From Lepidodermella squamata (taxonomy: Eukaryota; Gastrotricha): DNA of 64,000 nt. Under the pieces are notes generated by a model. That model was not told the DNA's origin. It did not search any database and saw nothing but the letters and a program-made list of their open reading frames with translations. The first letter of the stretch is position 1. Every line of letters begins with the position of its first letter. The DNA lies in assembly GCA_047495785.1 (NCBI GenBank), contig JBLDXI010000054.1, positions 4,154,001 through 4,218,000 on the forward strand. The letters are read 5' to 3'. Position numbers and translations under genes: made by a program. Of the stretch, positions 1 through 11,707 are shown piece after piece.

Positions 1-2507
1 GTCATTTTTACCATCCACTTTCCCCCTCGCATTAGCAGTGTCGCCTATAATCTTCATAGTCGTTTATCGTTTATCGTATGATCGTTTCCATCTTTTATAT
101 CCCCTTTTTTCCTAACAAAAGTAATAATGATAGTTTTTCAAGAGTTGAAGAAAATCGGCTTAGCCACAGCCGAGTCGAGATACCTCAGAATAACGCAAAA
201 TTCCTTACCAACCGTCGATATAAACGATGGCCATATCCCATATCGTGCCTTTACTATTTTTTGCTCTTCATTTTGTTTTAAAATAATATGCGACGATATA
301 CAAACGTTTACATGGGCAGTAAGTCATTTGAAAGGGCATGATAACCGCGCTCGTATAGCTCCGCTATTCCCGCATAGACATAATTTAAGATAGACTGACT
401 ACCCCTTTCATTCCCTTCATACACCAATGTAAATCCCATGTACATATTGCAATGCTTCTTACCGACTCGTTTGAACGAATCTGCATGAAGAATGAAAATA
501 ACAAAATTTCCTTAATCTTCGCGTTATATTAGCATTGATTTTTTGATACAAGCCTCCAGTCAACAGATTGCGTATAGCTTGAAGTTAAAGTTGGTCTTGC
601 AGAGAATTCCCGATAAAATAGTGATTGTGCCATCTGAGCAGTAAAACATTGCTTGACTTTCTAACAGAATCAACCACACTGTTAAATTATACAAAGATAA
701 TCTGTCACCACAACGTTTTTATTCGCTGCCGATGATAGTAACATTAGGTAAACAATAATTATACCGCAACCATTTACGTCTTACACCTTGCAACTCGCTA
801 TAGAAAATAATATAGTGTCACCTGTTGCCTTTCTAACTGAAGAATTCGAATGTTAGCCGACAGAAAATCGATCAATAAAATAGAAACATTGTTGAAACAT
901 TACTTTTTGAGAGTTCTGTATATTTGTCGTATCGTATAACGCAATTTCTCCCAATAGCCGATTGAGATATCCCAATGAGCAATCCGAATTGTTCCCAACG
1001 TCATTTTCAGCTATTTTAAACAGTTTTTTTTTAATTTGGAAACCAAGCAAGATTGCAGAATAGCCCTTCTAGCAGAGCCCATTTTCCCTAATAACTTGTT
1101 CCGTAACTGCGTGTTCTATGAGTTATTAAAAAGCTAGCATATTTTCACTGTAACAGTCTTCTGGCCTTCTAGGTCCATTTAAACTCTTTATTAATCAATT
1201 TGCAGACCAATTGATAGGGCTCTTCGGGCTCTTTAATATGATGTGATACATTATAATTCAATAACCTGAAGGCTGATGAAAACAATAGGCAAAAAGCAAC
1301 TTTCGGATTGCTCATTGAGACATCTCTATCGGCAATTGGGGGATTGCCAATACAATATACAATTATTACGAAACACATGCGAACTTGTCCAATGCATTAC
1401 AATGATGAAACATTTATCAGCCTCAATTCTACCATGAACTTACTAAAATTTGGTCACATTTTGACATATTCTGTTATTCGTAACGTTGAGCCATTTACCA
1501 CCAAATTTTTGAAAGTAATATCCTATCAAAGTCGTTCCCAGAGACTTTGAGTCCCAGACCTTACGACAGACCTTAGGAAGAAGACTGCTTAGGAGGATTC
1601 TTGATTTCGTTTCGAAATGTAAAATCTATGCGCTTGGTCCAGGTTCGGACGAAATGATATGTGCAAATGATCGCCAGTTCAGGATCCCATTTCCAGGAGG
1701 AAAAATAATTGGGACCTGCCCATTACGTCGCACTGCGAAGCAAGTGCGCGTAAGACAATAGCACTCTTCCTGGCATCAAGACAGACGCGCGACGGTGCTG
1801 GGGGTGCGGGCCAACAAAACCCCAGAAGATCAAGGTCTAAGGAAACTGCGACTAATAATAGTCATAAATATTAATTTAAAATTTAAAAGAGCATTAATTC
1901 AATCTTTTGTTAACAAAAAATTTATATTTAAAAATCTGTCGAAGATTTCAAATTCAAATCGCGGCCAGGTCTTTTTGTTTCGGCATTCCCGCCATTTTTG
2001 TCTTTGAGCAGTTGCCGCCTGCCGCTCGCATCCAACGCCAATACCTTTCGGCTTTTTGCTTGCATCGCTTTTTAATGAAGAACGAAAAATTCTGTGTAGC
2101 TGGTTAGTGAAGTTCAGGCTACAGGCCCTCAGAATGTATGGCTGACATACCCTATTATAACCCGACTCATTTTCTACGTACGACTTCTCATTTCTCGTGT
2201 ATTACGGGTTCCCTTTTTCTAGCTATTGGCGCATACCAGATATGAAGTAAATGTGTACCAAATAATCTCATCATTCAAATTGTGTTTTCTATTTGCTACT
2301 GTTATAACTGTTGACCGTTGCTCTCACAGTTTAGCCTTTCTAACCATCCCTATTTTGTTCCTTAATCGTATCATAATCGTATCATGCCAGTTTTCCCTTG
2401 AACTTTCAACACGGCCCTGTCCGAAGCTTTCATCTGCCATGGCACTGGTTTAATCATTTCTCTTTTTTTAATAGTACCGTAATGATTATTGTTGATGGTG
2501 ATATTTA
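1..2507. other. AT-rich intergenic sequence, no gene seen
   Basis: I see no convincing coding exon in this stretch on either strand. Open frames are short, frequently interrupted and show no recognisable domain. A slightly GC-richer patch around 1560-1830 could be remnant sequence, but nothing in it can be named. The last few hundred bases presumably hold the promoter and 5' leader of the TCF gene that starts at 2508. Confidence 0.6.
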
Positions 2508-5500
2508 ATGTCGCAGAACATAACAGATGAATATTCTTCTGACGAAGTTACCGTTTACAAAGATGAAGGAGAAACCGAGGGTGGACAAGCTGTCGGCGAA
2601 AACTTTGGCGCCGACAAGGTTGATTTGATCAAAGAGGCTGAACAAGTTAGTTAAATTGATGCCCCAAAAGTCCTAGTTAACTTTCTGCTTTAGGTTTCTA
2701 CCAAGTCCTCTGAATCTTCGACAAGATCGGGAAAAGATACTCAATATAGTGGTAATGATTTGATATCTCTATACCTCAATTTCCTTAATAAATTGTGTTA
2801 TAGCTCCCGAACGCTCTACTCCGGGGACTCATCGCCAGCTTAACAATATAAGCACATCATTGTTCGATGGCAATGGAAACCTCAGCCCGTCAGCGGCGGG
2901 ATTGTTTTCGCCTTCCTATGCTGCCCTTTTATCGGTGGGTTTCATTTTTGTATCTATTAAACTCCAATCTGCAATTTGCATGGTATTTTGTTGTCCTGCC
3001 TTCTCTTTAGTATTATTTATAATCGCGCTTCATCAAGGACGATGTCACTTTCTAGAATAGGCGGCTTCCGCTAATTAATGTAGGCACGTGAGATCCCTGT
3101 CTCACTCCGTCGTTTAGTATTGCTGCATTTTTTAATGTTTGTTTATCATGCTATCATAATTTTGTTTGGAGTTTGTCGGCAAAGAGCGGCGGTGGTTTTA
3201 TTCAATAATCTTTCATCGCTTTTCAGCATGCGTTGTTTTATGACGCTAAGTGTGATTAGTGTGCGCGCGTGTGTCTATTACTGTCTTCTGTTTTGTAATG
3301 ATGGCGTATAATGAGCGCATTAAGTTTTAACAGGTTTCGTGTGCGATGCGCTATCTGGCGGCGTTAAACTGGCTCTTCTGTGTTGTTCCTAAAACGTGCC
3401 TATTGCAGGTTCACCCGCGTTTTATAGTCCGCAACAGCGGCGGCACTCGTTCAATGTATCGTGTCGCCTTAGGTCTCTTTATCTAGATGAGCATCGCTTT
3501 GCTATGTCATCGGACTTTTTGTATTCCATCAATGATATACTTGGTACTCAAGTAGCTTTAAATCGTTGATAGTTTTGAGAGCTCTGATGGCGTTTCTTGA
3601 TAAGGGTTTAGACTTCAAAGTCGTCAATTTTCCTATGCTGGTCGGCTTGGCGGCAGGTGATAGCAATTAAAACTCTGTCCCGCACGTGTGACTCGCAAAA
3701 AGCGCGACTCTTCGGATCGCGAGGAGATTTGCGTGTGCATGAGCGGCCGTGCGCGATGCCGAGTGCCTCGGTTTTTCTGTGCGTGTGCGGATTACTTCGC
3801 AATTATGTGTCGGCATTCGCGGCCGCCACTTGGTTAGCACTCTCAATCAGCGTGTTACGTTGCCTTACGAGCGATTACTGCTGACCAGCGGCCGTCCGGG
3901 GCTGTGGGGTGGGCTAACCGGGTGCGTGCAAGCATGTGCCGTTAATTAGGCGCTGTTTTGTTTTGTAATTGCGCCACCTCGGCAAATATAGACGCACAGC
4001 ACACCTTGCGTCTTTGAGCTATTTGCGGAGTGATGATGATGACGAAGAAATAATAATGACGATGATGGTTGGCGCATCCAGCGATCGCCTTTGGGATTCG
4101 ATTACCCTCTGCTCTCCGCCACGTGTTAGTTCTTGTCGCGCGCGGCCCGCCCGCTTTAATAATATGTCAACATACTAGACGGTTCCTGCCCCTGTTTATA
4201 TGATGCGCCCTTGTGGGTGTCGGCCGCGTAAACATTCACCGCGCTTCAGCTCCTAGGCAAATGTTTTTAAATTAGAAAATAAGACAGAACAAGAAGAAAA
4301 GAAAGAAGACTGAAATTGTTGACTTCATTTCATTTTTAATTTACAGGCGGGAAATCGTTTGGCAGGTGCTTTATCGCCTGGTACACTCGGATTCCTGGCG
4401 GCTAATCAACCCATCGCTTCCCCGGCGCCACTGTCTGCCGAAAATTTGTCGGCTCTGATGGCAGCTGGCGTCGCTTCGCCCCCGGTGGCGCAGTTGGCGG
4501 CGGCCGTTGCGGCACGTTCTTCTCCTGCGCTGGCCGCCCTTCAAATTGCAGCAGCACTACAGCCATACAACCGTAGCGCTGCCGGGTCGACGACACCCGC
4601 TGCCTCTGCGACACCGGGTGCGAGCGGTCTCGAGGGCCTCGTAGCGTCCGGCCTGCAACATTTGGCCGCTGTTGCCGCTGCTCAGTCACCGCCGGTCTGG
4701 CCGGCCGCCAACTCAAACTCGTCCGCTGCCTCGAACTGGCTCTACGGTACAGGGAATCCAGTCGGGCTGACTGGTGCGCCGGTAGGTGGAGGCATTGGTT
4801 CTCCCGCTCTAGCAGCCTGCGCTTCTCCATCAGCCAGCATATTTGCCCGTTTGTCGCCTGCTCTTTCGACTCTGGCGTGCTTGTCGAGTATGCAACAACA
4901 GCAGGCACCACCGGCCCATAACCAGGCCGCCTCGTTCCTATTGAATGCCATGCAACAGTCGCAACAGCAACAAGCCGCCATGCCTAGTCCATCGTCAGTG
5001 ACATCGGGCTCGAACCAGTGCGGTGGCAACGGACAGTCAGATCAGCAGAGCCAGGCGTTGGCGAGTGAGGTTATGTTCCTGCGAGCAGCTATGATCCAGC
5101 AACAGGCGCAGCACCAGCAGCAACAGGCTCAACAACAGCAGCAGTTGGTGACTATCCTCGACGCTGCGCAACAGATCATTTCGAATAATAACACAACTCC
5201 GACCAGTCAACAGACCCCGGTAACACCGCGGGCAAAACCGGCCACTTTACCCACCCCAACATCACGGCCTCGTCCGACGATTGCCGAACCGATTGCGATG
5301 TCGGGTTCGATAGCCGGCGCGAAGAGGCCGCATCACGCCTTGTCGCATCAAACAACTAGGCCTGATCAGATGATGGGCTCAATGATGCCCGGCATGGGTG
5401 GTGGTGGTGGAGCTTTTCACGCGCCGCAATCGCCGGGTCATCATCACCCGTCCGCTTTCCAAGCGATGGACCCACGTCGACAGGCTCACATTCTGCAGCA

Positions 5501-6825
5501 ACAGCAACATATGCAACAGCAAATGCAGCAGCACTACACAGGCGGGCATATTCCTCACCATCAACCAAACCCACACCACCATCATCATCATCGGAGCCGG
5601 TCGCCGCCGAGCCAGAATCCTCAGGAGCCGCATGTGAAGAAGCCTCTGAATGCGTTCATGCTGTTCATGAAGGAACAGCGGGCGCAGGTGATAGCAGAGT
5701 GCACTCTCAAAGAGTCTGCGGCAATTAACCAAATTTTGGGCCAGCGGTGGCACAATTTGAGCCGCGACGAACAGGCTCGGTATTACGACCTCGCGAAAGC
5801 CGAAAAGGAGCGCCACCAGCAAATGTACCCGAACTGGTCAGCGCGTGAAAACTATGCATCACATGCGAAACGTAAGCGCCGGAGGAAGATGAACGTGATG
5901 GGTGGTTACCCTGGCGGCATGATGGGCATGGGTGGAACCGGGCCCGATGGTCTCAAAGACCCGCGGGGTGACAACGCCCTGAAGAAGTGCCGAGCGCGAT
6001 ACGGCGTCGATCAAATGGACAAATGGTGCAAACCTTGTCGACGAAGTGAGTTTTTCTAGATTAATTACGTTTTTTCCTAATTATGATTTGTTAATTTCAG
6101 AGAAAAAGTGCGCCAGATACTACAACTTGCCGGGTGCCGATGACGACGATGTAAATGACGGCGCTAAAAGCGAACCCTCTTCGCTGCACAACAACATGGC
6201 TGGGGGTTTAATGCCGGGAATGAACCCCGGTATGCCCGGGCACATGGGACCATTCGGTGGACCTGGTGGCATGCCCGGTGGTCATGACGATGATGACGAG
6301 TGGACCGATAGTGGGTCGTCGGTCGGCGACGACTCGTTTGACAACGAAGATGAGGAGGACCAGCTGAACGCGTTTCACCTGGTCACTGAATCTTCATCCG
6401 GGCCTACAACGCCCTCGCCCACCCCAGCCGACGTCGGCCTCGCGCCACTTTCGCCGGGCTCGTCCTCGATCCACTCGTCTGCCTCGCACCACCACCCCCA
6501 TCTTCACAACCTTCACCCCGCCCATCACCATTACATGCCGGCAATGGTGAAAATGGCGCCGAGCACCCCAGTCGCGCCGGATCAACTGCCTCAGATGTAC
6601 CAACAGTTGGCACCTCAGCAATTACAGCCCATGCCTACGCAACAACTGCCGCCCCAGCCAGCTTCGTCGTCTTCGGCCTCGTCAGAGGTGCCTGGAGCAC
6701 CGCCCTTGCCAACAACGCCGCCGTCATCAACCGCCACAACGACAGCGGCCCAGCAGCATCTGTGCTCGCCGAACTCTTCGTCGAGCACCGGCATTGCCTT
6801 TCGGCCACTGTTGCCTGCTAACTAG
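2508..6825 (+). CDS. TCF/pangolin: TCF/LEF HMG-box transcription factor with C-clamp (Wnt/beta-catenin effector)
   Basis: Exons read as 2508-2645, 2694-2751, 2804-2934, 4347-6045 and 6101-6825, all in phase, giving 916 residues. The N-terminus carries an acidic beta-catenin-binding motif ([13 protein letters not shown]). A long Ala/Gln/Pro/His-rich middle follows. The HMG box lies at about residues 538-620 ([18 protein letters not shown] onward) and is followed by the basic tail KRKRRRK. A C-clamp at about 655-685 has four cysteines (CRARYG, WCKPC, KKKC) and is assembled across the last intron, which supports that junction. Known for the family: it binds DNA through HMG box plus C-clamp, and beta-catenin converts it from repressor to activator in the nucleus. 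The C-terminal exon is Pro/Ser-rich with an acidic run. Intron 3 is 1.4 kb, the longest in the gene, and could hold an internal promoter; that is inference. Confidence 0.95.
2935..4346 (+). other. Long third intron of the TCF gene, partly GC-rich
   Basis: This intron starts GTGGGT and ends TTTACAG. About 3640-3960 is clearly richer in G+C and CpG than the flanks, unlike the other introns of 40-60 bases. No exon with family similarity is visible. The composition would fit an enhancer or an internal promoter producing a TCF form without the beta-catenin-binding end, but there is no direct evidence for either. Confidence 0.5.
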
Positions 6826-8680
6826 CTGACTCATCGCCTTCTAGTCAGGTGTTTTCGTTTTCTTTCTTCTTGTTGTCGATTCAAAGATTTGAAGCAAAAG
6901 ATTCAGTTCTTTAGGATTCAGTCAGTCAGTCGTCTTAGCCATTCGAACAAATGATAGGTTGTACTAGCTCGTGTGACTTGATTAGGTTGTCGAGACTCTA
7001 CTCCGGTGTTCGTGCCTCTTTCGCTCTACATCTCTTTCTCTGCTCATGACTGCATTCTTTTGATTCTTCATATCAATTTTTTTGCCGATGTCCTTCCGCT
7101 TCACAATTAAAGCAGTGCTTCCTTGATTTAGTAGTTGTAGAATTCTGTTGGTTTTTGTCAGTCAATCAACGCGCACCGCATTTTGTGCCTTGCCTTAGCT
7201 CTGTATTCGAAAATTCATTTTCTACGCAATGATTTTTACAAGATGGACCAGTATTACTTGGGCCAAATTTTGTTGAGAGTGTCATCCATTGAAATGTACC
7301 ATTTTTTTGAACAAAAATCGCTGTTTGATTGCTTTCTCATGCCATCACGTATGGGTGTGCGTTTGCGTGTTAACTATTTTTATTTCTTATCGACTTTTTA
7401 CCTCTACGATTTTTACGCTCGCAATCACAACCACAACACTGTCTTCTAAAGGTAGAGGTGCTGCTCCTCAAATCTTTCTGCGGGTTTTAGCACTGCTTTC
7501 TCCTTCTTCCGCCGCCCGACCGCGGTCTTCACCAGCTAGCTAGACGTTGGCAGGAGGCCGCGGTTCTTGTATGATACCTTCCTTCACGCTTGAATGTACC
7601 ATAAGAAACAGCCTATTTTGTGTTTTCGTAACCTATTGTTATTGTTGCCCATAACTTCTTTGTTTATGCCAATATCGATCATCATTTTTTCGTTAACGAA
7701 CCCTGCCATGCTAATTATTTACATCAATAACAACAACTTATCTTCGGGCTTGCGTTCTCAACGTTTGCCTCAGAGAAATTTATATTATCAAATTCATATA
7801 TGCATATGAATGCAAAATCATTATTATTATTATTGATACGTTGGTAGTTTATCGCTTTTTCTTCTCTTATTCGGCACGGTCGATATTGATTTTGTAGAAT
7901 TCTACGAATATCGATTATGAAAATGATTGTTGCCCTTCGTTCTCCTGTGTTCGTATCACGCGATTGGCGATTCCTCTGTGGTGTAGTCTATCTCAAAAAT
8001 AATTTCGCAAATTTGAGTTTTCTATATATACAAATGAAAATACGTCTATATATTTGAGTTTTGATAACGCGTCTTCGTTCTACGTGTGTTAATCATCTCG
8101 CGATTTTGTTGCTGACTTGTCGTTTCTTCTTTTAATTAAACACCGAGAGCCCTGCTGCTCGCTCGTCTGGGACATCGATTGCCTTTTCTTTCATAAACGT
8201 GTATAAATGCAGAAATCGTCTCTTTATTACTGTAGCAAAATGCGTTTTCTTCCTCCGATGATATGAAGATTTGCTGAACTAATAATACGATAGCTGTCTG
8301 CTGTCTGCTCATCGATTCTTCCTACGATTTGTGGGTAGATAGTAGCCAAATTTACGCAAATTTCGAGTGAAAATACTTCTAAATTTGTTGTCGATGATGA
8401 TGATGATAATAATAATTGTGAATAGACGAGTAAAAGTCAAGTTTGCTACTCCAATTGTTTGCCTTTTGCCTTCATAATTTTACGCTTAACGAGTTCATCA
8501 TTTCTTTTCATGTTTATTCAAGCTGAACCGACTCGGTCATAAAAAAAAAACGAATCACAAATATAGACGAGAATGAAAATAGCAATAATCAAATACATTA
8601 GTAACAGTTTAAATGGTAATCGAAGCATCATCATTCACGCTGATTAGGGAGCACAGGATAGTACACTTGGTTTTTTTGCT
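6826..8680. other. Convergent 3' region between TCF and BORCS6-like genes
   Basis: About 1.85 kb without a supported gene. TCF ends at 6825 on the plus strand and the BORCS6-like gene ends at 8681 on the minus strand, so this holds both 3' untranslated regions. It is T-rich on the plus strand and contains short trinucleotide runs (about 7817-7835 and 8392-8416). An AATTAAA-like signal sits near 7105. No other gene is seen. Confidence 0.6.
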
Positions 8681-10840
8681 TCACGGTTTTATTGCCCGAT
8701 CGGCCTGACTTGTATGCATTTCAAGCACGTCCAATAGCCGCTCGATTTCTCGCAGCTGCTGGCTGATAGTAGGAATAATGAACAGTTCTTTGCGCAATTC
8801 ATCGTATCTGCTCATCAGTGAGTACAAAGTCTGTGCGGAATAAAACACAACGCATCAATTATTTTACTCCAAGAATGCTAATCCAAAAACTCACTTTTAC
8901 TAGCTGTTCCGCCGAGTCGCAACTAGCAGCTGCCGTTTCGTCCATAACATGAAGGTTTTCAACTGTTAGTTTCGACATCTGCAATAGAAAGAAGGGATTC
9001 TTTAGAAAACTTGATGAAACGACTCGCTTCGACTACATTCTAATCGATAAGTTCAATCGGCAAATTTTTGAAAAGCATTTCTGATGATTGATGATGAAGG
9101 CTGAATTATAAATTTAAACTCATTCCTTTTCGTCATCTATGGCTGTCGGGAAAAACCTCATATGTCAAACATGATCAACATATTTTTACAATATTCAAAT
9201 AGCCAGTAGAAGTATTTACAAAGTATTTCATAGAGCAAATCAAATGACTAGTCATCTTAAAAAAAAGATCAGCATATTTCAGGAAAAATGGGCCAGACCG
9301 CGGGAATGCCAGACTATCTTTTTACGTATTTCGATGAGGACACCTAGTTATACTCAAAGAACGGCTGGTAGCCCCATAGATAAGGACAACTGCTCGTCCA
9401 AGACTGGCACATCTTATGCGCACGTGGCACAAATCTTTTTCGAAAATTTTCAGTGGTCTCCTGGGGAAAATATATAATGGGTCAGCTAACTCCTAATACG
9501 TTAAAAAAGAAGGCTTGCATTGGCCACATCCAATGAGACAAGGAGTGAAATTGAGTGAATTGACTACAAAAGAGCAGATTTATAGTGCCTTAGGCGTTGG
9601 GTAGGGTAATGGCAGGCGTTAAGATGAAAAGGATTTCGACAAAACTGATAGTTCCGGAAAGTCAGATATATGTCCAAGTCATACGGGATATCTGAGCCAC
9701 GACAAACTAACATCTTTGTTCAATACATCGCAAATGCTACAAAGAACGTCTGGGGTGAGAAACGAAGCAACGACAAGAAGCCTAAGAAAAAGAATACACC
9801 CCCTCCCCATAGTTGGAATCGTTAAAATTATACGAAACGGCTTAGATTTATTATTTCAGATCAATGAATGTCGCTTTGAAAAACAAACAAATTTAATGCA
9901 TTTTTCGGATATTGCTTTGTAAGTTACAGTTTCACTCGGTTGTTTTTATCGTACTGGCCTGACTAGTGTGTGGTTCAACATGAGATATCAATTGACATAT
10001 TAGATCGATATTACATCACCAATCATTATTTAGAGCTTTGAATCCTGCGCAAATTGGGCCAGCAACTTGTGGTTTTAACCTTGACCTGTTCGATAAAGGC
10101 GCGCTCGAACAAAAAAACCTGAAGGCGCGTCAGTTAGGGGATCTAATTCCGACTTAAATCGCTTGAAGCTTCGAACGCTTTTATTTTAGCACCAAAGCCA
10201 CGAGGATTCTTAAAACATTGCGAGTTGCGAACCAGGCGTACTATTGTTTTCCTGGCTTACTCTTTTTAATAGAATATGTCAGCGCTATGTCAACGATTTA
10301 GCGGAAATCAGACGAAAAACCAATGTATTTTATTACCGTTTTGAGCTGCACCGCAACTTTTTCGATAGAACTTGCGAGACTGTCAGCGAGGTTCTGCGTT
10401 TTCGCGATTATGTCTGGTAGCGCGTTTGGGTCGACTGGTGGCGCGGCTTCCCGGTTCGCCGCCGCAGCTGCAGCTGCCGCCACTGAGCCCAGGCTGTTCG
10501 AGAGCGGCAGGCCATTCGGGCCGATATTCGCCTGCCGAACGTCGTTCATCGAGTAGTAGCGCCGTTTCATGAGCGAGGGCGAGGCGGTTGATGCCGCATC
10601 GGCGTCGGCCACAATTGCGGCTGCGGTTGTCACGGAGGTAGTTTCGATGCTTTTCGAATCGCTCATCTGCGCTTTGTGCGAGGGTGAGTGGCCGTGGTCG
10701 CTGCTCGACGGGCGCATCGGGGCGCCGAAATCGGGCGCAACATAGGCGACGAAACTGCCGCTTTTAGCAGCGCGAGTCACGATTTCGTCACCAATAGCCG
10801 TCTCCTCGCTGGGTTTAGTAGCTGTACTACTTTCACTCAT
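8681..10840 (-). CDS. BORCS6: BORCS6-like (lyspersin) subunit of the BORC complex
   Basis: Three minus-strand exons: 10337-10840, 8895-8978 and 8681-8830. All junctions are in phase 0 and give 245 residues. The first 130 residues are Ser/Ala-rich and look disordered, with an alanine run near residue 137. The conserved part is C-terminal and helical. It begins around LPDIIAKTQNLADSLASS, continues through MSKLTVENLHVMDE and ends with TLYSLMSRYDELRKEL and ISQQLREIERLLDVLE. This resembles the C-terminal domain of BORCS6 as I remember it. BORC recruits ARL8 to lysosomes and couples them to kinesins. The assignment rests on motif recall rather than a search; another BLOC-1/BORC-type coiled-coil subunit is the main alternative. 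I chose MSESSTATK as start because it precedes the open frame. A TTTTAG acceptor-like site lies about 23 bases upstream. Confidence 0.6.
8979..10336 (-). other. Long first intron of the BORCS6-like gene
   Basis: This 1.36 kb intron is far longer than its neighbours. It contains scattered short open frames on the plus strand (for example 9244-9477 and 9716-9922), but none has a recognisable domain, a paired splice pattern or distinctive composition. I see no nested gene that can be supported. Confidence 0.5.
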
Positions 10841-11707
10841 GCCTCGATTAATCAACAAGCATTCTAAAACATCTAATGAATAAGTAAACATGAGTACGAT
10901 GACATTCTTTTTTCAACTTTATAATTTGCAAAATTAATAGCCTTTTTCTGAAGCCATGGATACACGTAGACAAAAGTTGTCAATAAAACAAGAATTAGCA
11001 GTAGTTGAAATACAATTTCATCGGATTCATAAAGCAGCACATGCAATGGTAGTCTAAAATATGCAGAGTTGCACATGTATCTGCTTGCTACAATTTGCTA
11101 AAGATGATTCGATGCCATCATGCATACATGCAAAGCAGGTCAGTAGTTTATTAAGTTGTAATTACGTGAGTGCGTACTTCATAGAGGCATCGGGCAGTTT
11201 CAATTTACCTCTTTCTCGCCATTTATTCGGGCTTTCATTATATAAAACAATCAGATAAACGATAAACAACCGCGCCATTTAAAACAAAACAGGGTAGTGC
11301 AACGGGATTAATCGGAAGAAGATATTTCGATTTTTTCAAAGATACAGGATTAGCTTTCGGCCAAAGATAAATCAGCAATAAATAGCTTAAATTCCATAAA
11401 AACACAGAGCAAGCGGCCTACAAAAACATGAAGCAATAAGTGACCAAAATTGTGCCCATTAACAACCGGGCGATGAGTTGGATGGTCCGTGGCGGTGATC
11501 CACTCGATGTCGGGTGCTCGCTAGCAAAATATTATTTCAGTGGCATACGGAATATACTTTAAAAACGTCAATTGCGAAGCCTAGTTGACGCTGACATTCA
11601 CGAAAAACATCGGTCAACGTCACAGGCGGAACTTCAGTATTGCTGGTACTATTCATAATACAGCCAAAAATATGAATTCTTCAAGTTCCCTTGATTTTTT
11701 CTGCTTC
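10841..11707. other. Intergenic region between BORCS6-like and PAK genes
   Basis: About 870 bases of AT-rich sequence. It holds the 5' leader of the BORCS6-like gene and the 3' untranslated region of the PAK gene, both on the minus strand. No further gene or repeat was recognised. Confidence 0.5.

Noticed and set aside
4402-5029. Long minus-strand open frames inside the TCF exon
   Set aside because: They are shadows of the Ala/Gln/Pro-rich coding strand; the plus strand carries the HMG box and C-clamp.
9244-9922. Nested plus-strand gene in the BORCS6-like intron
   Set aside because: The open frames are short, without splice partners or recognisable domains, and the composition matches ordinary intron sequence.
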